This document shows, in pieces, positions 1-10,743 of a DNA stretch of 64,000 nucleotides. The stretch is taken from positions 3,297,822 through 3,361,821 of the forward strand of contig OW203751.1 in NCBI GenBank assembly GCA_934045075.1, given 5' to 3'. Each line of letters starts with the position of its first letter. Position 1 is the first letter of the stretch. A model generated the notes under the pieces. It had not been told where the DNA came from, ran no database searches, and saw only the letters and a program-made list of their open reading frames with translations. A program made the position numbers and the translations under genes. This DNA is from Yponomeuta sedellus (lineage: Eukaryota; Arthropoda; Insecta; Lepidoptera; Yponomeutidae).

Positions 1-577
1 TGCTCTCGAGATTAGAAGACTAGCTGACCCAGCGAACCGCCTTTAGGTACGTCGATGTTTTATTTTTTTTATTTTTCCCTCCGTAATAACCATCCTCGTT
101 CTTCAAGGAATATTCTAAAAAAAGAATTAGCGAAATCGGTTCAGCTGCTCTCGAGATTTGCGCTCACTTACACATTTAGGGATTCATTTTTATATTATAG
201 AAGACTAGCTGACCCAGCGAACCGCCTTTAGGTACGTCGATGTTTTATTGTTTTTATTTTTCTCTCCGTAAGAACCATCCTCTTACTTCAAGGAATATTC
301 CAAAAAAAGAATTAGCGAAATCGGTTCAGCTGCTCTCGAGATTTGCGCTTACCAACACATTTAGGGAGTCATTTTTATATTATAGAAGACTAGATGACCC
401 AGCGAACCGCCTTTAGGTACGTCGATGTTTTATTTTTTTTATTTTTCTCTCCGTAATAAGTAATAACCATCCTCGTTCTTCAAGGAATATTCTAAAAAAA
501 GAATTAGCGAAATCGGTTCAGCTGCTCTCGAGATTTGCGCTTACCAACACATTCAGCGATTCATTTTTATATTATAG
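1..577 (-). repeat. Three tandem copies of a ~185-bp lepidopteran interspersed repeat
   Basis: ACTAGCTGACCCAGCGAACC recurs at 185-base spacing (about 19, 204, 389), followed each time by a T-rich tract, ATCGGTTCAGCTGCTCTCGAG and an ATTCATTTTTATATTATAG end. Related copies occur at 28653-29005 and, reversed, at 35360-35557. The reverse complement ends in CTAG, as some Helitron-derived elements do, but the class is not proven. Confidence 0.5.
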
Positions 578-728
578 ATAATTAATTTCTATACCAAGTA
601 CATAAACATAAAATACACACTATTATATATAGGTACACACTTCTATTACTTAAAGGTATTATCCTAGAATAGCCGGCATATTATTAAAATAAGTCCAGCT
701 CGTTCACTCAAATCGGTAACAAAATAGG

Positions 729-991
729 TACAGTCTATTTATTCTTAGGTACTTGTACAATGTAGTAAACAAGATTCTAACCTAAAAATTGAGATTAGAT
801 GCCTAAACTAGACATTTTATCGCAAATTCATGAACTATCATGAACTTTGTTTATAAAATTGGCAGCGTGTTATCTAAGAGTGTTCCAAGTTACTTCATTT
901 ATGGAAATATGGCCGTTTCGGACTAAAAAGTTACAGTTTACGGGTAGAATCTTGTTTACTAAATTGGACAAGTAAGAATAAATAGACTGTA
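729..991. mobile_element. MITE family 1, copy a (TA-flanked, long TIR)
   Basis: Begins TA-CAGTCTATTTATTCTTA and ends with its inverted complement followed by TA. The terminal inverted repeats extend about 45 bases with a small insertion in this copy. Length 263; further copies at 14053-14317 and 47047-47307. The TA flank suggests a Tc1/mariner-type source. Confidence 0.5.
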
Positions 992-1099
992 CCTACCAAC
1001 CGCAATTCATATTTTCTAGACTCGTCATACAACATAATGAAGGACTAATTTGGGCAATTCCTGAGACACCTTATGATGTATTATTATATAGGTAGATAG

Positions 1100-1215
1100 A
1101 TATATAGAATATTCTTTATTGCATGTACACCAAGGATTACACATAAGAGACTTATAAAATAACAGTACAGTAGAAGTGGCGGCCTTATTACTAAAAGTAA
1201 TAAATAAGTAGGTAT
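1100..1215. repeat. LINE 3'-end fragment
   Basis: GAATATTCTTTATTGCATGT, then a block with GGCGGCCTTATTACTAAAAG. This resembles the 3' end of a lepidopteran RTE-like element; related fragments are at 12717-12812, 25030-25170, 26036-26100, 29040-29170 and 37040-37150. Confidence 0.5.
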
Positions 1216-1376
1216 TTACCTATTAATATAAAAATAAGTTCCCATAAAAAAAATTGCTTGGTTTGACTGTAGGAGCAGTCTCGTTTAAAACAATAGTTTT
1301 ACCAGAAATTATTTATGGCAATTTAAATAAAAAAAATGCACATTAGCATTTTCTATCAATATCCTTAGCATTGAAG

Positions 1377-1739
1377 TGCTCGTGGCCTATATAGTGGTAC
1401 CGAGCGATTGGGATCAATCACTTGAGTTAAGCAACAACAGGCGCGGTCAGGTGCTGGATGGGTGATTATCCCTCACCTACCGCCAGTGGCATTTTACCCG
1501 AGCGTTTCCGTGCTTCGCAAAGCATGTTAAACCGTTGGTGCCGGCAGTCATGTAATGGCAGTCGTTAAGCCATGCCAGAGGTCTTAGGGATAGCTTGATA
1601 ACTTCTGACAGTAAGGCCCGCCACTGTCTTACAATCCTCCACCAACTCGGACTTGGCCCCCGTGGTGGAGTATGGCCTAACCTTCCTGCGATGCAAGAAG
1701 AGACCCGTGCCCCAGCAGTGGGGACATACAAGGGTTTGA
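1377..1739 (+). mobile_element. 5S-rRNA-derived SINE
   Basis: Contains GTTAAGCAAC and, after a spacer, GGATGGGTGA, the internal promoter blocks of a 5S rRNA gene. These are followed by a body with CGAGCG, GGCAGTCGTTAAGCC and CCACCAACTCGGACTTGGCC, ending near GGGGACATACAAGGG. Near full length; the same family occurs about twenty times in the window. Confidence 0.5.
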
Positions 1740-1852
1740 TATTCATACTCTTACTTAACTTTAATTTTCGGATTCTTAGCAATGTTTTGCAACTGTACAT
1801 ATAGTTGCTATGTTAAATTGATAAGGCGTTTTGTAGCACCTAAGCCCTCCGA

Positions 1853-2221
1853 TGCCTCGAAAGGCACGTTAAGCCGTTCCAGAAATTGCGCGCTTTTCTT
1901 GTGCAGAGTAGGTACAGTCTGTTAGCTTTTAGAATATACCTCGGCCACTATCGGATAGAATCGGATGCATCCGTGTAGTAATAGAAATATCGGAACTAAT
2001 AAGTATGACACTTAACTTTTCTAACTTTTCAAAAAAATAGTGAAGAAAAGTTTTATACAGAGCAGGAAGTAAACACATTCGTGTGGTTTCAGCGAAAAGA
2101 GAAGCCTACTCTAGAGCCCGAGGTATATTCTAAAAGCTAACAGACTGTACCCACTCTGCACAAGAGAAGCGCGCAATTTCTGGAACGCCTTAACGTGCCT
2201 TGCGAAGCATCGAAGGGCTCG
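1853..2221. repeat. Large foldback carrying MITE family 2
   Basis: The outer arms (about 1853-1910 and 2151-2221) are inverted copies of each other (GCGCGC, TTCCAGAAATTG, AAGGCACGTTAA). They enclose MITE family 2 at 1913-2149, whose own TIRs start TACAGTCTGTTAGCTTTTAG. Together the arms are roughly 90-100 bases around a spacer of about 180. Confidence 0.5.
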
Positions 2222-2448
2222 GAAAAAAAGTTTTTTTTATGATAGTTACCATAAGTTAAGAAACAAAGGGCAGTGGTAGCGCAGCTGTAGAGGGCCGGAT
2301 TCTCGTTCGAAAGGTAGTAACTTGTAGAAACTTGAAAAATTCAAGGAAAGTAGCTTATGTGGCAATTTAGACACACCGGCGACAGGCGAAACCTATGTCC
2401 GTTTTTTGTTTCGTTTATTGTATATTTGGTTTATTTATGTTTTGCTCT

Positions 2449-2716
2449 TCTTCTTCTTCTTCAGGCTATATTAGCCCACTGCTGGACATAGCCCTCCCCT
2501 AATGAGCGCCATAGCGCAAGGTTGTGCCATCATTGGGGGGTAATGCCCATAATGCCCACGCTGGGCATGCGGGTTGGAGATCGCAGTTCGGTGAAATTTT
2601 ACTGCAGGGGGCGCTGCTGCCCACCCCCCAGTTTGTGTACCTTAGTCGCCTTTTACAACACCCGCGGGAAGAATTTGGGTTGGTGCTATTCTCTAGGCCG
2701 ACACCATACAGCAAAG
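2449..2716 (-). repeat. LINE 3'-tail composite repeat with (CTT)n end
   Basis: (CTT)n, then CAGGCTATATTAGCCCACTG, and a body ending GGCCGACACCATA. Copies in the other orientation are at 22516-22770 and 61186-61447. The end next to the trinucleotide run encodes the last residues of a non-LTR reverse transcriptase (WRSLGE-YVQQWT type); the rest differs from the pure LINE copy at 61801-61998. Confidence 0.5.
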
Positions 2717-2769
2717 CAGCAAGCACTTGACTGTTGTGCTCATATTGTGTTAATTGTTTGGTTTTTTGT

Positions 2770-3078
2770 TGTTTCTATAATGATTCCCCAATGCCGGGGC
2801 ATGGGTCTCTTCCTGCATCGCAGTAAGATTAGGCCATTCTCCACCACGGGGACTAAGTCCGGGTTGGTGGAGGATTGTTAGACAGTGGCGGGCCTTACTG
2901 TCAGAAGTCATCAAGCCACCCATGAGGCCTCTGACATGGCTTAACGACTGCCATTATATGACAGCCGGCACCAACGGCTTAACGTGCCTTGCGAAGCACG
3001 GAAGCGCTCGGAAAAATGCCACTAGCGTTAGTCACGGGACACTCACCCATCCCGTACCTGACCGCGCCTGTTGTTGCT
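2770..3078 (-). mobile_element. 5S-rRNA-derived SINE, truncated at the promoter end
   Basis: Same body as the copy at 1377-1739, in the opposite orientation. It runs from CCCCAATGCCGGGGC to CGCGCCTGTTGTTGC and lacks the final CAATCACTCGG part. Confidence 0.5.
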
Positions 3079-3098
3079 TACATAAACATAGGGTTTTA

Positions 3099-3325
3099 GA
3101 ATACCTACCTATACCACGGGCTCTAGAGTAGGGTTTGCACAAATTTTCGCCGGTTTTCGTACTGATGATCGAGTTCTGATTTCGAAATTAAGTGTTACAT
3201 TAGTTCAGATTTCGAAATTATGTGTCAAATTAGTTCTGATATTTCTATTACACGAATATATATATATCCGATTCTATCCGATAGTAGCCGAGGCATATTC
3301 TAAAAGCTATACATTATACACACTA
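3099..3325. mobile_element. MITE family 2 remnant
   Basis: Ends GAGGCATATTCTAAAAGC and carries the internal TCCGATTCTATCCGATAG and repeated TTCGAAATTA blocks of the family. One end (CGGGCTCTAGAGTAGG) is internal, so the copy is incomplete. Confidence 0.5.
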
Positions 3326-3482
3326 CACATTAACTTGGACCTGATAAGTTATTACCTATTTTAAATTACATCTTTGATTTAGTTATATTGTCCTGGAAAG
3401 CAAATAAAAATCTCACTCGGTTTTTTATTTCACTTATTTTCCAATAAGTTAAACGAAGGTGAACATTTCAATTTCCAGAAAC

Positions 3483-3821
3483 ATGGTGGGCCGAAAGCAT
3501 GGCTTCATCAACGAAGCCTTTGACTACCGAGACACAGTTGATCCCAACACTGCAGATAAAAACGGACACATAACTGTCACCTCAGACGAGACTCGAGAGA
3601 AAAGGAAATTCCAAAATGGTGTCGAAATAATTTTAACATCAGAGAAAAATGAACAAACTACTCTGCAGAGTCGAAATCACATCAATGGTGTTGTAACCGA
3701 TTGGAACATATTTCAACCTAGCACAGAACCAATGCAAAACAGAACCATTCACGCAAATCAAGATGGCGTTTCCTTTCAACATGGCGGCAACTGTCAACTG
3801 AAGCAGCGTTTAGACGTGGAG
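3483..3821 (+). CDS. Unrecognised first coding exon (113 codons)
   Basis: The acceptor at 3478 (CAATTTCCAG) is followed by AAAC and an ATG in good context. The frame runs 113 codons to a strong donor (GTGGAG|GTAAGT) in phase 0. The product is hydrophilic, rich in Asn, Gln, Thr and Glu, with no membrane segment or signal peptide; it begins MVGRKHGFINEAFDYRD. I do not recognise the family. The presence of both splice sites, the Kozak context and a codon-biased frame free of repeats argue that it is real. The next exon in phase is at 7739. It may be the distal 5' end of Oca2 or part of another gene. Confidence 0.5.
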
Positions 3822-5136
3822 GTAAGTAAGTAATTTATTTGTGACTTAAAAGACTTATACTCGTAGATAGAGTAAAACTATAGATCAAGGCACAGTGTAA
3901 CCGTTTTCACGTCGGTGAATATTATTTATTTGTGTGCGTGAATGTTGCCATAGTAAAAGTGAATTGCCATAATGTGGGGTAAAATATTTCAGTCGTTCAT
4001 AGGCCATGAATAAAAATGCAGATTTAGTTTTGAATTTTATAAATCATACAACATGTCTGACAATTGTTTGTAAAACGTAGCAAACGTTTTTTAAACAATT
4101 GTCATTTTGTATAATTAAAAATACGTTTTATTTTACAAGTTTAAATTTTACAAGTTAAGGCGCTTAGGGACGCTATCTAGGACCACCAATGGAATACAAT
4201 AATAAACTGTTTTATTAATAAGTTTTTTTCATATAAAAATTTACCCTATAAAAAATCTTTCGAAGGGTACCTCAGACCACCAAAATGTACATTTTGTCGA
4301 AATGTAGAGAGCATATTCGAGCATTTGATGTAGGTGATCAGTTCTCTCTTCTAATTGCTAGCACCCATTTTTCCAGAACAGAACTATTTTGAAGAAATCT
4401 GGAATAGAAACATTGCTAATATTAATAAATATTGTAATAAATTAAAATATAATAAGTAGGTAATAACTTTAGTATTCCTTATTATTCGCGATACTCATAC
4501 ATAGCTGTTGTATATTGAACGGGTCGATTATTTATTAGGGAAATAAGGTAAATACGTTTTACTTAATAAACAATCGCGGCTAGACGGTATTGTACGAGAT
4601 TCATTGATACAAATTCAAATTTGAATTCTATACTGAATTCAAGGGCACATTGCTTGCGGCAGAATGCACAAAAACACCGAAAGGGTTCTTGCGATAAATT
4701 CGAGTTGACACATTTTCTGCTGAGTGGAATGAATGCTGAAAAATTATATGGGCAACAAGTCAAGTAATGATCGGGATTTTCGACATAAACGGATGGCAAC
4801 ATTTTTTTACTCTTCGGTTTTTTAGGTTAAGGAAGTAAATTCTATTAAATTGCTTTTCTTACGGACTACTTGCAAAGCTACTAGTTGAAACTTAACTAAA
4901 ATACTCAACACAAGGCAACTTTGGGCTTAACAATAATTGAAACACAATCATTACTTACCTATCAAAGGAAACTTCCCCCAAAGCTCTTTCTTAACGATTT
5001 CTGCATACGAGTACACTACAATTCACCATACTTTTTCTATTTAGGTCACTTTTAATATATCATTTCACAAATACACGGTTGCTCTTCGAAACGGCTAGCG
5101 TAGCGTTAAATATGATTAAATTTTCAAAATCTTGTC
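3822..5136. other. Gap: probable intron, no feature seen
   Basis: AT-rich sequence between the donor at 3822 and the next repeat. No convincing exon, RNA or repeat boundary was found; the short frames here have no recognisable motif. Confidence 0.5.
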
Positions 5137-5213
5137 GTTTGCCCCCAGAAACGTCAACTTGACAAGGTTAACAACTCAACGTCAACTTGACGTCAAACTC
5201 ACTGGGGGCAAAC
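5137..5213. repeat. Short inverted repeat, possible mini-MITE
   Basis: GTTTGCCCCCAG at one end and its complement CTGGGGGCAAAC at the other. Inside there is a second repeat pair based on ACGTCAACTTGAC. Length 77. Confidence 0.5.
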
Positions 5214-5745
5214 AAAAAAAGTAGTTACACTTTTGCTGTTTACTCCATCTCTTTCTCACCCATGATCGCTACGAAGTTTGTTTCATTTAAAACTTGTATG
5301 TGTGTGCTGTGGCTTGCTCTATAGTTTTACTCCCTCTACGCTTATACTAGACTACAGTTCTGCCAAACTCGATAAAGAATAGAGGTAAACAAACCAATTT
5401 AGGATTATCACATTTCACGTTTTACAAATCTTCTATTTTTTACATGATTATAGCCTTTTACTTGCTAACTAATTATTAACAATTCCATTTGCAGCATATT
5501 TAACTAGAATCACTCAAATAACATGCATATTACCTTGTTATTTCGAAAAACTATAAAAAATTCGACATTTATTTTACGCGACAGCCCTACAGAAAAAGAA
5601 TAATAGATGAAATTCAGGTGTGACAAACATTTTAGGAAATTTAGTTTATGCCAACAAGTGAAGTTTAGTCGTTTGTCAATACTATATGGCATAAGTATAT
5701 AGCATAATATATGTGTGACAAAATGGCCCACGACAAAAATATAGA

Positions 5746-5950
5746 TTGCCCCCATATCATTGTGAATTAAATCCGATAGAAATCTTATGGGGGCAAGTAA
5801 AAGGCCATGTTGCTGCCAAAAATAAAACTTTTTAAATGGCTGAACTAAATAAAGGTCCTGTTAGATGAGGCAATAAGTAAAATTACTCCAGCAGCATGGC
5901 AACAACGTTGTGTTGAAAACGTAATTAAAGAAGAGAAGAAAACGCCGAAT
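5746..5950 (+). pseudogene. DDE transposase relic (IS630/Tc1-like), C-terminal part
   Basis: The frame from 5746 reads LPPYHCELNPIEILWGQVKG, the conserved segment around the last catalytic acidic residue of IS630/Tc1-type transposases. After a frameshift it resumes as LLDEAISKITPAAWQQRC with VENVIKEE, the normal C-terminus. No upstream catalytic domain is readable, so this is a dead fragment. It lies in the intron between the two unrecognised exons. Confidence 0.5.
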
Positions 5951-6673
5951 TTGATGGTGTAATGGATAATGTCATTGATTAATTCAAGTCTCCGGAGACA
6001 CAAATTCATCCTCCTCTTTGGCCAGTGACAGTGATGATTAGTGTGAACATATGCATAAAAATATATACAAAGAACTTTCTTTTATTGCAATATTTGCAGT
6101 AGGGCCCAATCTACTCATTTTCATAGTAGCATCTATAAGTACTTATTAATATTATAAAGTTGAGTTTGTATGTTTTTTGCTAAAACGCGCTTAATTCTAT
6201 TAGGAAAATCATGGGGCATGGCTCGCATAGATGTTTGTTAAATCTGTGTTTCATATTTCAGTTTAGTCATATGCCATATTCAAATCGGTTAAGCCTTTCA
6301 CTATAAAATCATAAACATATAAACATAAATAAGCATTTTACATTAGTAGGAGGAACGATTATTATTTGTATGAAAACATTTCTAGAAAAGGTTGTTAACA
6401 TCTGCCTTTTAGGTGTAAACAAGTCGTTGCCTAGCAACGGTTTGTGTATCGCCATTCGTTATCGAATTTGGCTCAGGTATACAACTAAATTTTGGCATGC
6501 ATGTTTTGGTTTATAACTAAAATTATTAAGCATCCGCTACTGTGCTTGGCTCATCACCTGTATTACAGCAGACAGCGCATACTTCCTCCGTTTACAAATA
6601 ATAATCTACACCAAATCCTAACTACTTATGATGATTTTAAAAAATCTTTAAAATCAAAAGTACCTACCTATTT

Positions 6674-7385
6674 AAGGAAGACACGTTACAAATTTGACGC
6701 GATAAATGAATATTTCCCATAGAATTTAACGTAAGAAACCGAAGTATATTGATTAGGCTAAGTAAATATGCAGGATGGCTGCAAAATTTGCAAAGTAAAA
6801 AACTTTTTTCCTCGTTTAATTCGTAACGGCGAAAACGCTATCCGCCATCTTAAAACCATCTAAAGTATGTAAACAAACATCTTTCACCCAGAGCCAGTGG
6901 ATATTGATTATTATAGGACTTACACCAAAGTGATCTTCACATAAATACACCCGAGTTTCAATTGATAAAGAGTCGGGGTCTCTTTTGGCAAGTTTGAGCA
7001 AAGTTTTTCGAAAATCAATTTCACTGGGTACACGAATCCACAACTTCCCGGGAGTCTTTTTAATGACTTGTTTTTTCATTCTCGAATGCAATAATGATAA
7101 TTGGTTTTTTGGATGTAAATTCGATGAAATCATGGTTGCGTTGTTGTTATTTCACTATGCTCAGAGATCACTTACAGAAAATTGAATGTCAAACTTTGTT
7201 TACAATTTTTTGGACTTCAAACCATAGACAAAAATGGCTGACCGCGTTTTGGCGGTTTAAGAAAATAAAGTTTTAAAATATATTTAAGTTGCTTTTAGGT
7301 CCTCAAAAAATATACTAAAATATTTTTTGGTCTAATGGATGAGTTATTTACCGTTTAAGACTTACTTGAAAAGAGAGTAAAATAG
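6674..7385. mobile_element. THAP-containing element, copy a
   Basis: Shares most of its sequence with 26989-27534, including AAATTTGACGCGATAAATGAA near one end and AAATAGCGGATT at the other. It carries an antisense THAP-domain remnant. It lies in the intron between the unrecognised exons. Confidence 0.5.
6890..7085 (-). pseudogene. THAP zinc-finger domain relic
   Basis: The frame reads KTPGKLWIRVPSEIDFRKTL and continues LAKRDPDSLSIETRVYLCEDHF. This is the second half of a THAP domain: the proline-containing start, the basic-aromatic stretch, and the C and H of the CEDHF zinc-binding end. The first Cys pair is missing and the frame then runs into non-homologous sequence. THAP domains occur in P-element transposases and host DNA-binding proteins. 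Confidence 0.5.
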
Positions 7386-7549
7386 CGGATTGTCCTCCTT
7401 CTATTTGTGTGAGTAAAATGAGTGTGTATAAGTGTGTGAGTTTAGCAAATAGAGGGTGAGTACTAGTGCCAAAAATAAGTACTTATATTTTTTTCTAAAT
7501 CCACAAACTCTTATTACATTTAATTCAGCGAGAACAAGGACGGGCTGAA

Positions 7550-7722
7550 AATCAGCGCTGTGATGATGTTGCATGCACTCACAGCACTAAGCTGAGCCCT
7601 ATCCTTTTTATCACTTATTGGTCTCTGATTTTTTGTCATAGTAGGTACTTATTATTCAATATAATATGTTGTCTAATCTGTGTGATAAGATAAATAAACA
7701 TTTTTCAATTTCAATTCAACTT
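7550..7722 (+). repeat. Non-LTR retrotransposon 3' tail
   Basis: Contains a hairpin based on GGGCTGAAAATCAGCGCTG and ends TAAATAAACATTTTTCAATT. A close copy is at 25758-25935 and a diverged one at 18890-19145. The tail stops about 15 bases before the acceptor of the exon at 7739. Confidence 0.5.
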
Positions 7723-7738
7723 AATTCTTTTATAATAG

Positions 7739-7866
7739 GTGGAGCATAAGTTTTGCGGTATTATCTTCAGGAGTTTTAGAGAAGAAAAAAATAGAAGAAA
7801 GTGGCGAAGGCTGTCGTGTGGAGGTTATGATGAAGATTTACTCAACGGATTTTGCACGTTGAAACT
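7739..7866 (+). CDS. Unrecognised second coding exon (42 codons, ends in phase 2)
   Basis: The acceptor TTTATAATAG is followed by a frame in phase 0, continuing the exon at 3483-3821, and by a strong donor (AAACT|GTGAGT) in phase 2. The peptide is basic then acidic (HKFCGIIFRSFREE, RRKWRRLSCGGYDEDLLNGF). DEDLL fits the DxxLL form of an acidic dileucine signal, a type of signal used by endolysosomal and melanosomal membrane proteins; that reading is inference. The pyrimidine tract before the acceptor directly abuts the AT-rich tail of a LINE remnant (7550-7722). The phase fits the third Oca2 exon at 41954 but not the first or second. Confidence 0.5.
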
Positions 7867-7915
7867 GTGAGTACCTACCTCTTAATACCTACTACTTGGA
7901 TGTACGAAGTGCTAT

Positions 7916-8345
7916 AGTCTGTTAGCTTTTACAACATACTTCGGGTACTATCGGGTAGAATCGGATATATTCGTGTAATAGAAATATCGGAACTAATATG
8001 ACACTTAATTTTGAAATCAGAACTAGTTAGTTAGATAGACCTGAGATTTCCGCACTTAGCCTCATAGTTGAGCCATTGTACGTAGCAAGAGCTGAGGTAC
8101 GCTAACACCTCAGGCACTAGGGTTTCCTTACAATGTTTTCCTTCACCGTCAGCGAGTAGTATTGCTACTATAATTTCACAAATGTACATAACTTAGAAAA
8201 CAAAGTCATTGGTACATGCCGGGGTTCGAACCCACGACCTCCCGATTGAGAAGCCGGAATTCTACAACGCTCCGCTACCACCTACCATTAGAAATCAGAA
8301 GTAATATGACACTTAATTTCGAAACCAAAGCTCGATCATCAGTAC
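7916..8345. mobile_element. MITE family 2 remnant interrupted by a tRNA-type SINE
   Basis: Starts TATAGTCTGTTAGCTTTTAC, continues to TTGAAATCAGAACT, and resumes at about 8284 with GAAATCAGAAGTAATATGAC and the family's CGAAAACCGGCGAAAATT block. The insert at about 8040-8283 is a SINE. Confidence 0.5.
8040..8283 (-). mobile_element. tRNA-derived SINE, family B
   Basis: The complement carries a tRNA-like head with box-B sequence GGTTCGAACCCC, followed by GGCATGTACCAATGACTTTG and a body with GGTGAAGGAAAAC. The same family is at 23311-23560, 28470-28640, 46680-47450 (interrupted), 49265-49555, 57280-57540 and 60070-60240. Confidence 0.5.
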
Positions 8346-8515
8346 GAAAACCGGCGAAAATTGGCAATAACCGTAGCCTATCCTAGATCTAACACATGCA
8401 ACATATTCTACTGATTGGAGACGTTTACTTCTTTTACTTTTATTTCTTATTTGTGTCAGAATTCTATAATTTATTTCAAAGTAGCGAGCTTACATTCTGT
8501 TTGCTTGATGTCAAG

Positions 8516-8718
8516 TACAGTCTGTTAGCTTTTAGAATATACCTCGGACAGTATCTACCTAGTAGTACTAGTACCTGCTCTGTATAAAACCTTTCTTCAC
8601 TATTTTGAAAAGTTATGAAAAATTAAGTGTCATATTTGTTCCGATATTTCTATAACACGAATATATCCGATTCTATCCGATAGCAGCCGAGGTATATTCT
8701 AAAAGCTAACAGACTATA
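8516..8718. mobile_element. MITE family 2 copy
   Basis: Begins TACAGTCTGTTAGCTTTTAG and ends with the inverted CTAAAAGCTAACAGACTATA. It is internally shortened compared with 39125-39353. Confidence 0.5.
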
Positions 8719-9347
8719 CAAATCGATTAAAATCAGTTAGCCATTCGGCATCTCTCACAAAGTTATCAATTTACAGATACGACTTTGACTCGTTGTCTTA
8801 TTGAATACAATACAAGAACGATATGAGCAACAAAACCTCCTTTGTAGGGTTCGAAACTAACACTCGTTAGTAACTGATTTTAACCGTATTGTACTATGTT
8901 AGCCGCTTCCATCGTGCCGGAAGTGGATTTGTAGTGGAGAAAAACGAAACGAAAATAAAACTCCACTGTCACCAGCTTTTCTGAAAGAATTATTCATTTA
9001 ATTCCGGATTCACTCAAACGATTTTTTCATCAGGATTAAAATTTTAGTTTTTCTAGAATCGTCTTAATTTTAGTTTTTCTAGAACTTTTTATTTTTTATT
9101 TATTTCAGAAGTATAATCCACTTACAGGACCAAACCTAAGGCGATAACGAAGTAAACATTGAACAATTCTTAATTACTCCTGGTTACATAATATTATTAT
9201 TATATTATTTAATTAAGAAATAATAATAATAACAATAAAAAAAAATCACAAATGTCAACATATTAAAATAAGATTAATTCACAAAAAGTTTCATCACAAC
9301 TAAAAATAGAAAATTTAAACAAAACATTCAAAGAAAAACGAAAAACA
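8719..9347. other. Gap: nothing recognised
   Basis: AT-rich unique-looking sequence with a small imperfect duplication (TTTTAGTTTTTCTAGAA near 9042 and 9068). No exon or RNA gene seen. Confidence 0.5.
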
Positions 9348-9887
9348 CTAAGAGAATAAGCCGCCCCGGGACACATCTGACCCAAAGGTGCCCACTACGC
9401 TGGCGGCGTTACCTCGCTGCACTGCAAGGGAAATTCTTTGCATAAGATATGCCCCAGAGCGGCAGTCATAGCCACGGTCCCTCAAGCGACGTCCTATTTC
9501 CTTCACAAACGCCTTCCCCTGCACTCCCCAGACTCCAGTTGTCTCTATCGCTAGAGGCACAAAAATGTACTGGGCCAAAAGCGCAGAATACTTTTGGACC
9601 TTCAACCTAGCAGCCTCTTCTGCCGCCGCGCCCGGAGTCGACGCGTTAGACGCTGAGTGAGAAGGGGCAAAAGTGCAAACACACGTAGCGTCCCAAAGCA
9701 AGGAGCGCCCCTTCTCCCACGGTATCATTGTCAAGCCATCCGGACGTTTTCCATCAGAACGACAAAGACCTGGAGGCTCCAGAACGCAAGGAATATTTGC
9801 TGTTACGAGAGCCCGCCTAACAATGTCGTTAATAGAAAAATGCCTAGAAAACCTGCCCGCGCTACATAATATTATCATGACAACCAT
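9348..9887 (-). pseudogene. Retroelement C-terminal ORF relic (PD-(D/E)XK-like motif)
   Basis: An open frame of about 179 codons reading RPDGLTMIPWEKGRSLLWDA, then a small-residue-rich stretch, SALLAQYIFVPLAIETTG, and YLMQRISLAVQRGNAASVVG. I know this arrangement from the C-terminal ends of reverse-transcriptase-type ORFs repeated in many animal genomes. The D, the later E and the W-D-A-T core recall a restriction-like nuclease fold, which is inference. There is no start context or splice sites and no upstream polymerase domain, so it is treated as a transposon remnant rather than a host gene. Confidence 0.5.
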
Positions 9888-9898
9888 AAATATAATGT

Positions 9899-9995
9899 CC
9901 GACTAACAACATTTGGACCGGCCGTCCGCGTACGATCTGCCTGGCGGGAAATTTCCTTTATAGTGGACGAGCACGATCACCCGCTCCTCTCTATA
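9899..9995. repeat. Repeat holding the empty site of the hAT-like MITE
   Basis: CCGACTAACAACATTTGGAC to CACGATCACCCGCTCCTC. It matches 60344-60430 plus 60896-60912. Here CGATCACCCGCTC is uninterrupted, whereas in the other copy a MITE sits between two copies of ACGATCAC. Confidence 0.5.
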
Positions 9996-10029
9996 AGCGT
10001 TTTACCTAATAAATAATCGCGATTACGTT

Positions 10030-10405
10030 ATACGTTATCAACCCTTGTATGTCCCCACTGTTGGGGCACGGGTCGCTTCCTGCATCGCAGGAAGGTTAGG
10101 CCTTACTCCACCACGGGGGCCAAGTCCGGGTTGGTGGAGGTTTGTAACACAGTGGCGGGCCTTACTGTCAGAAGTTATCAAGCCGCCCATAAGGCCTCTG
10201 ACATGGCTTAACGACTGCCATTACAACAGCCGGCACCAACGGCTTAACGTGCCTTGCGAAGCACGGAAGCGCTCGGAAAAATGCCACTAGCGGTAGTCAC
10301 GGGACGCTCACCCATCCTGTACCTGACCGCGCCTGTTGTTGCTTAACCAAGTGATTGATTTCAATCACTCGGTTCGCCTAGGCCACGAGCGCTTCTATAA
10401 TCGCG
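10030..10405 (-). mobile_element. 5S-rRNA-derived SINE, full length
   Basis: Runs from ATCAACCCTTGTATGTCCCC to GGCCACGAGCGCTT. It includes the complement of both 5S promoter blocks, CACCCATCC and GTTGCTTAACC. Confidence 0.5.
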
Positions 10406-10743
10406 ATTAGACCAAATAATCGCGATTAGACCAGTTTATACTATGTAGGAGTATCGCGAATCATTAAGAAAGCCTTTTAACGGTTCCCATAAACTTGTTT
10501 GTCCTCTCACATATGGACACCGAATGCTAGAGCAGTTAAAATGGACATAAAACTGCTTTAATTCGACGATTAATCATCAGCTCTTTACAAACAATCTTGT
10601 CCGTACGTTTTCTGGCATAAATTCACAAATAAGTTGACAAAGAACCGAAATAAAAAATTACAAACAGTTACCTAAGTGAATTTGGGTAGCAAGCAAGCTT
10701 AGTACTGAATGATCAGCATATGAAATGAAGGCAAAAATACGTA

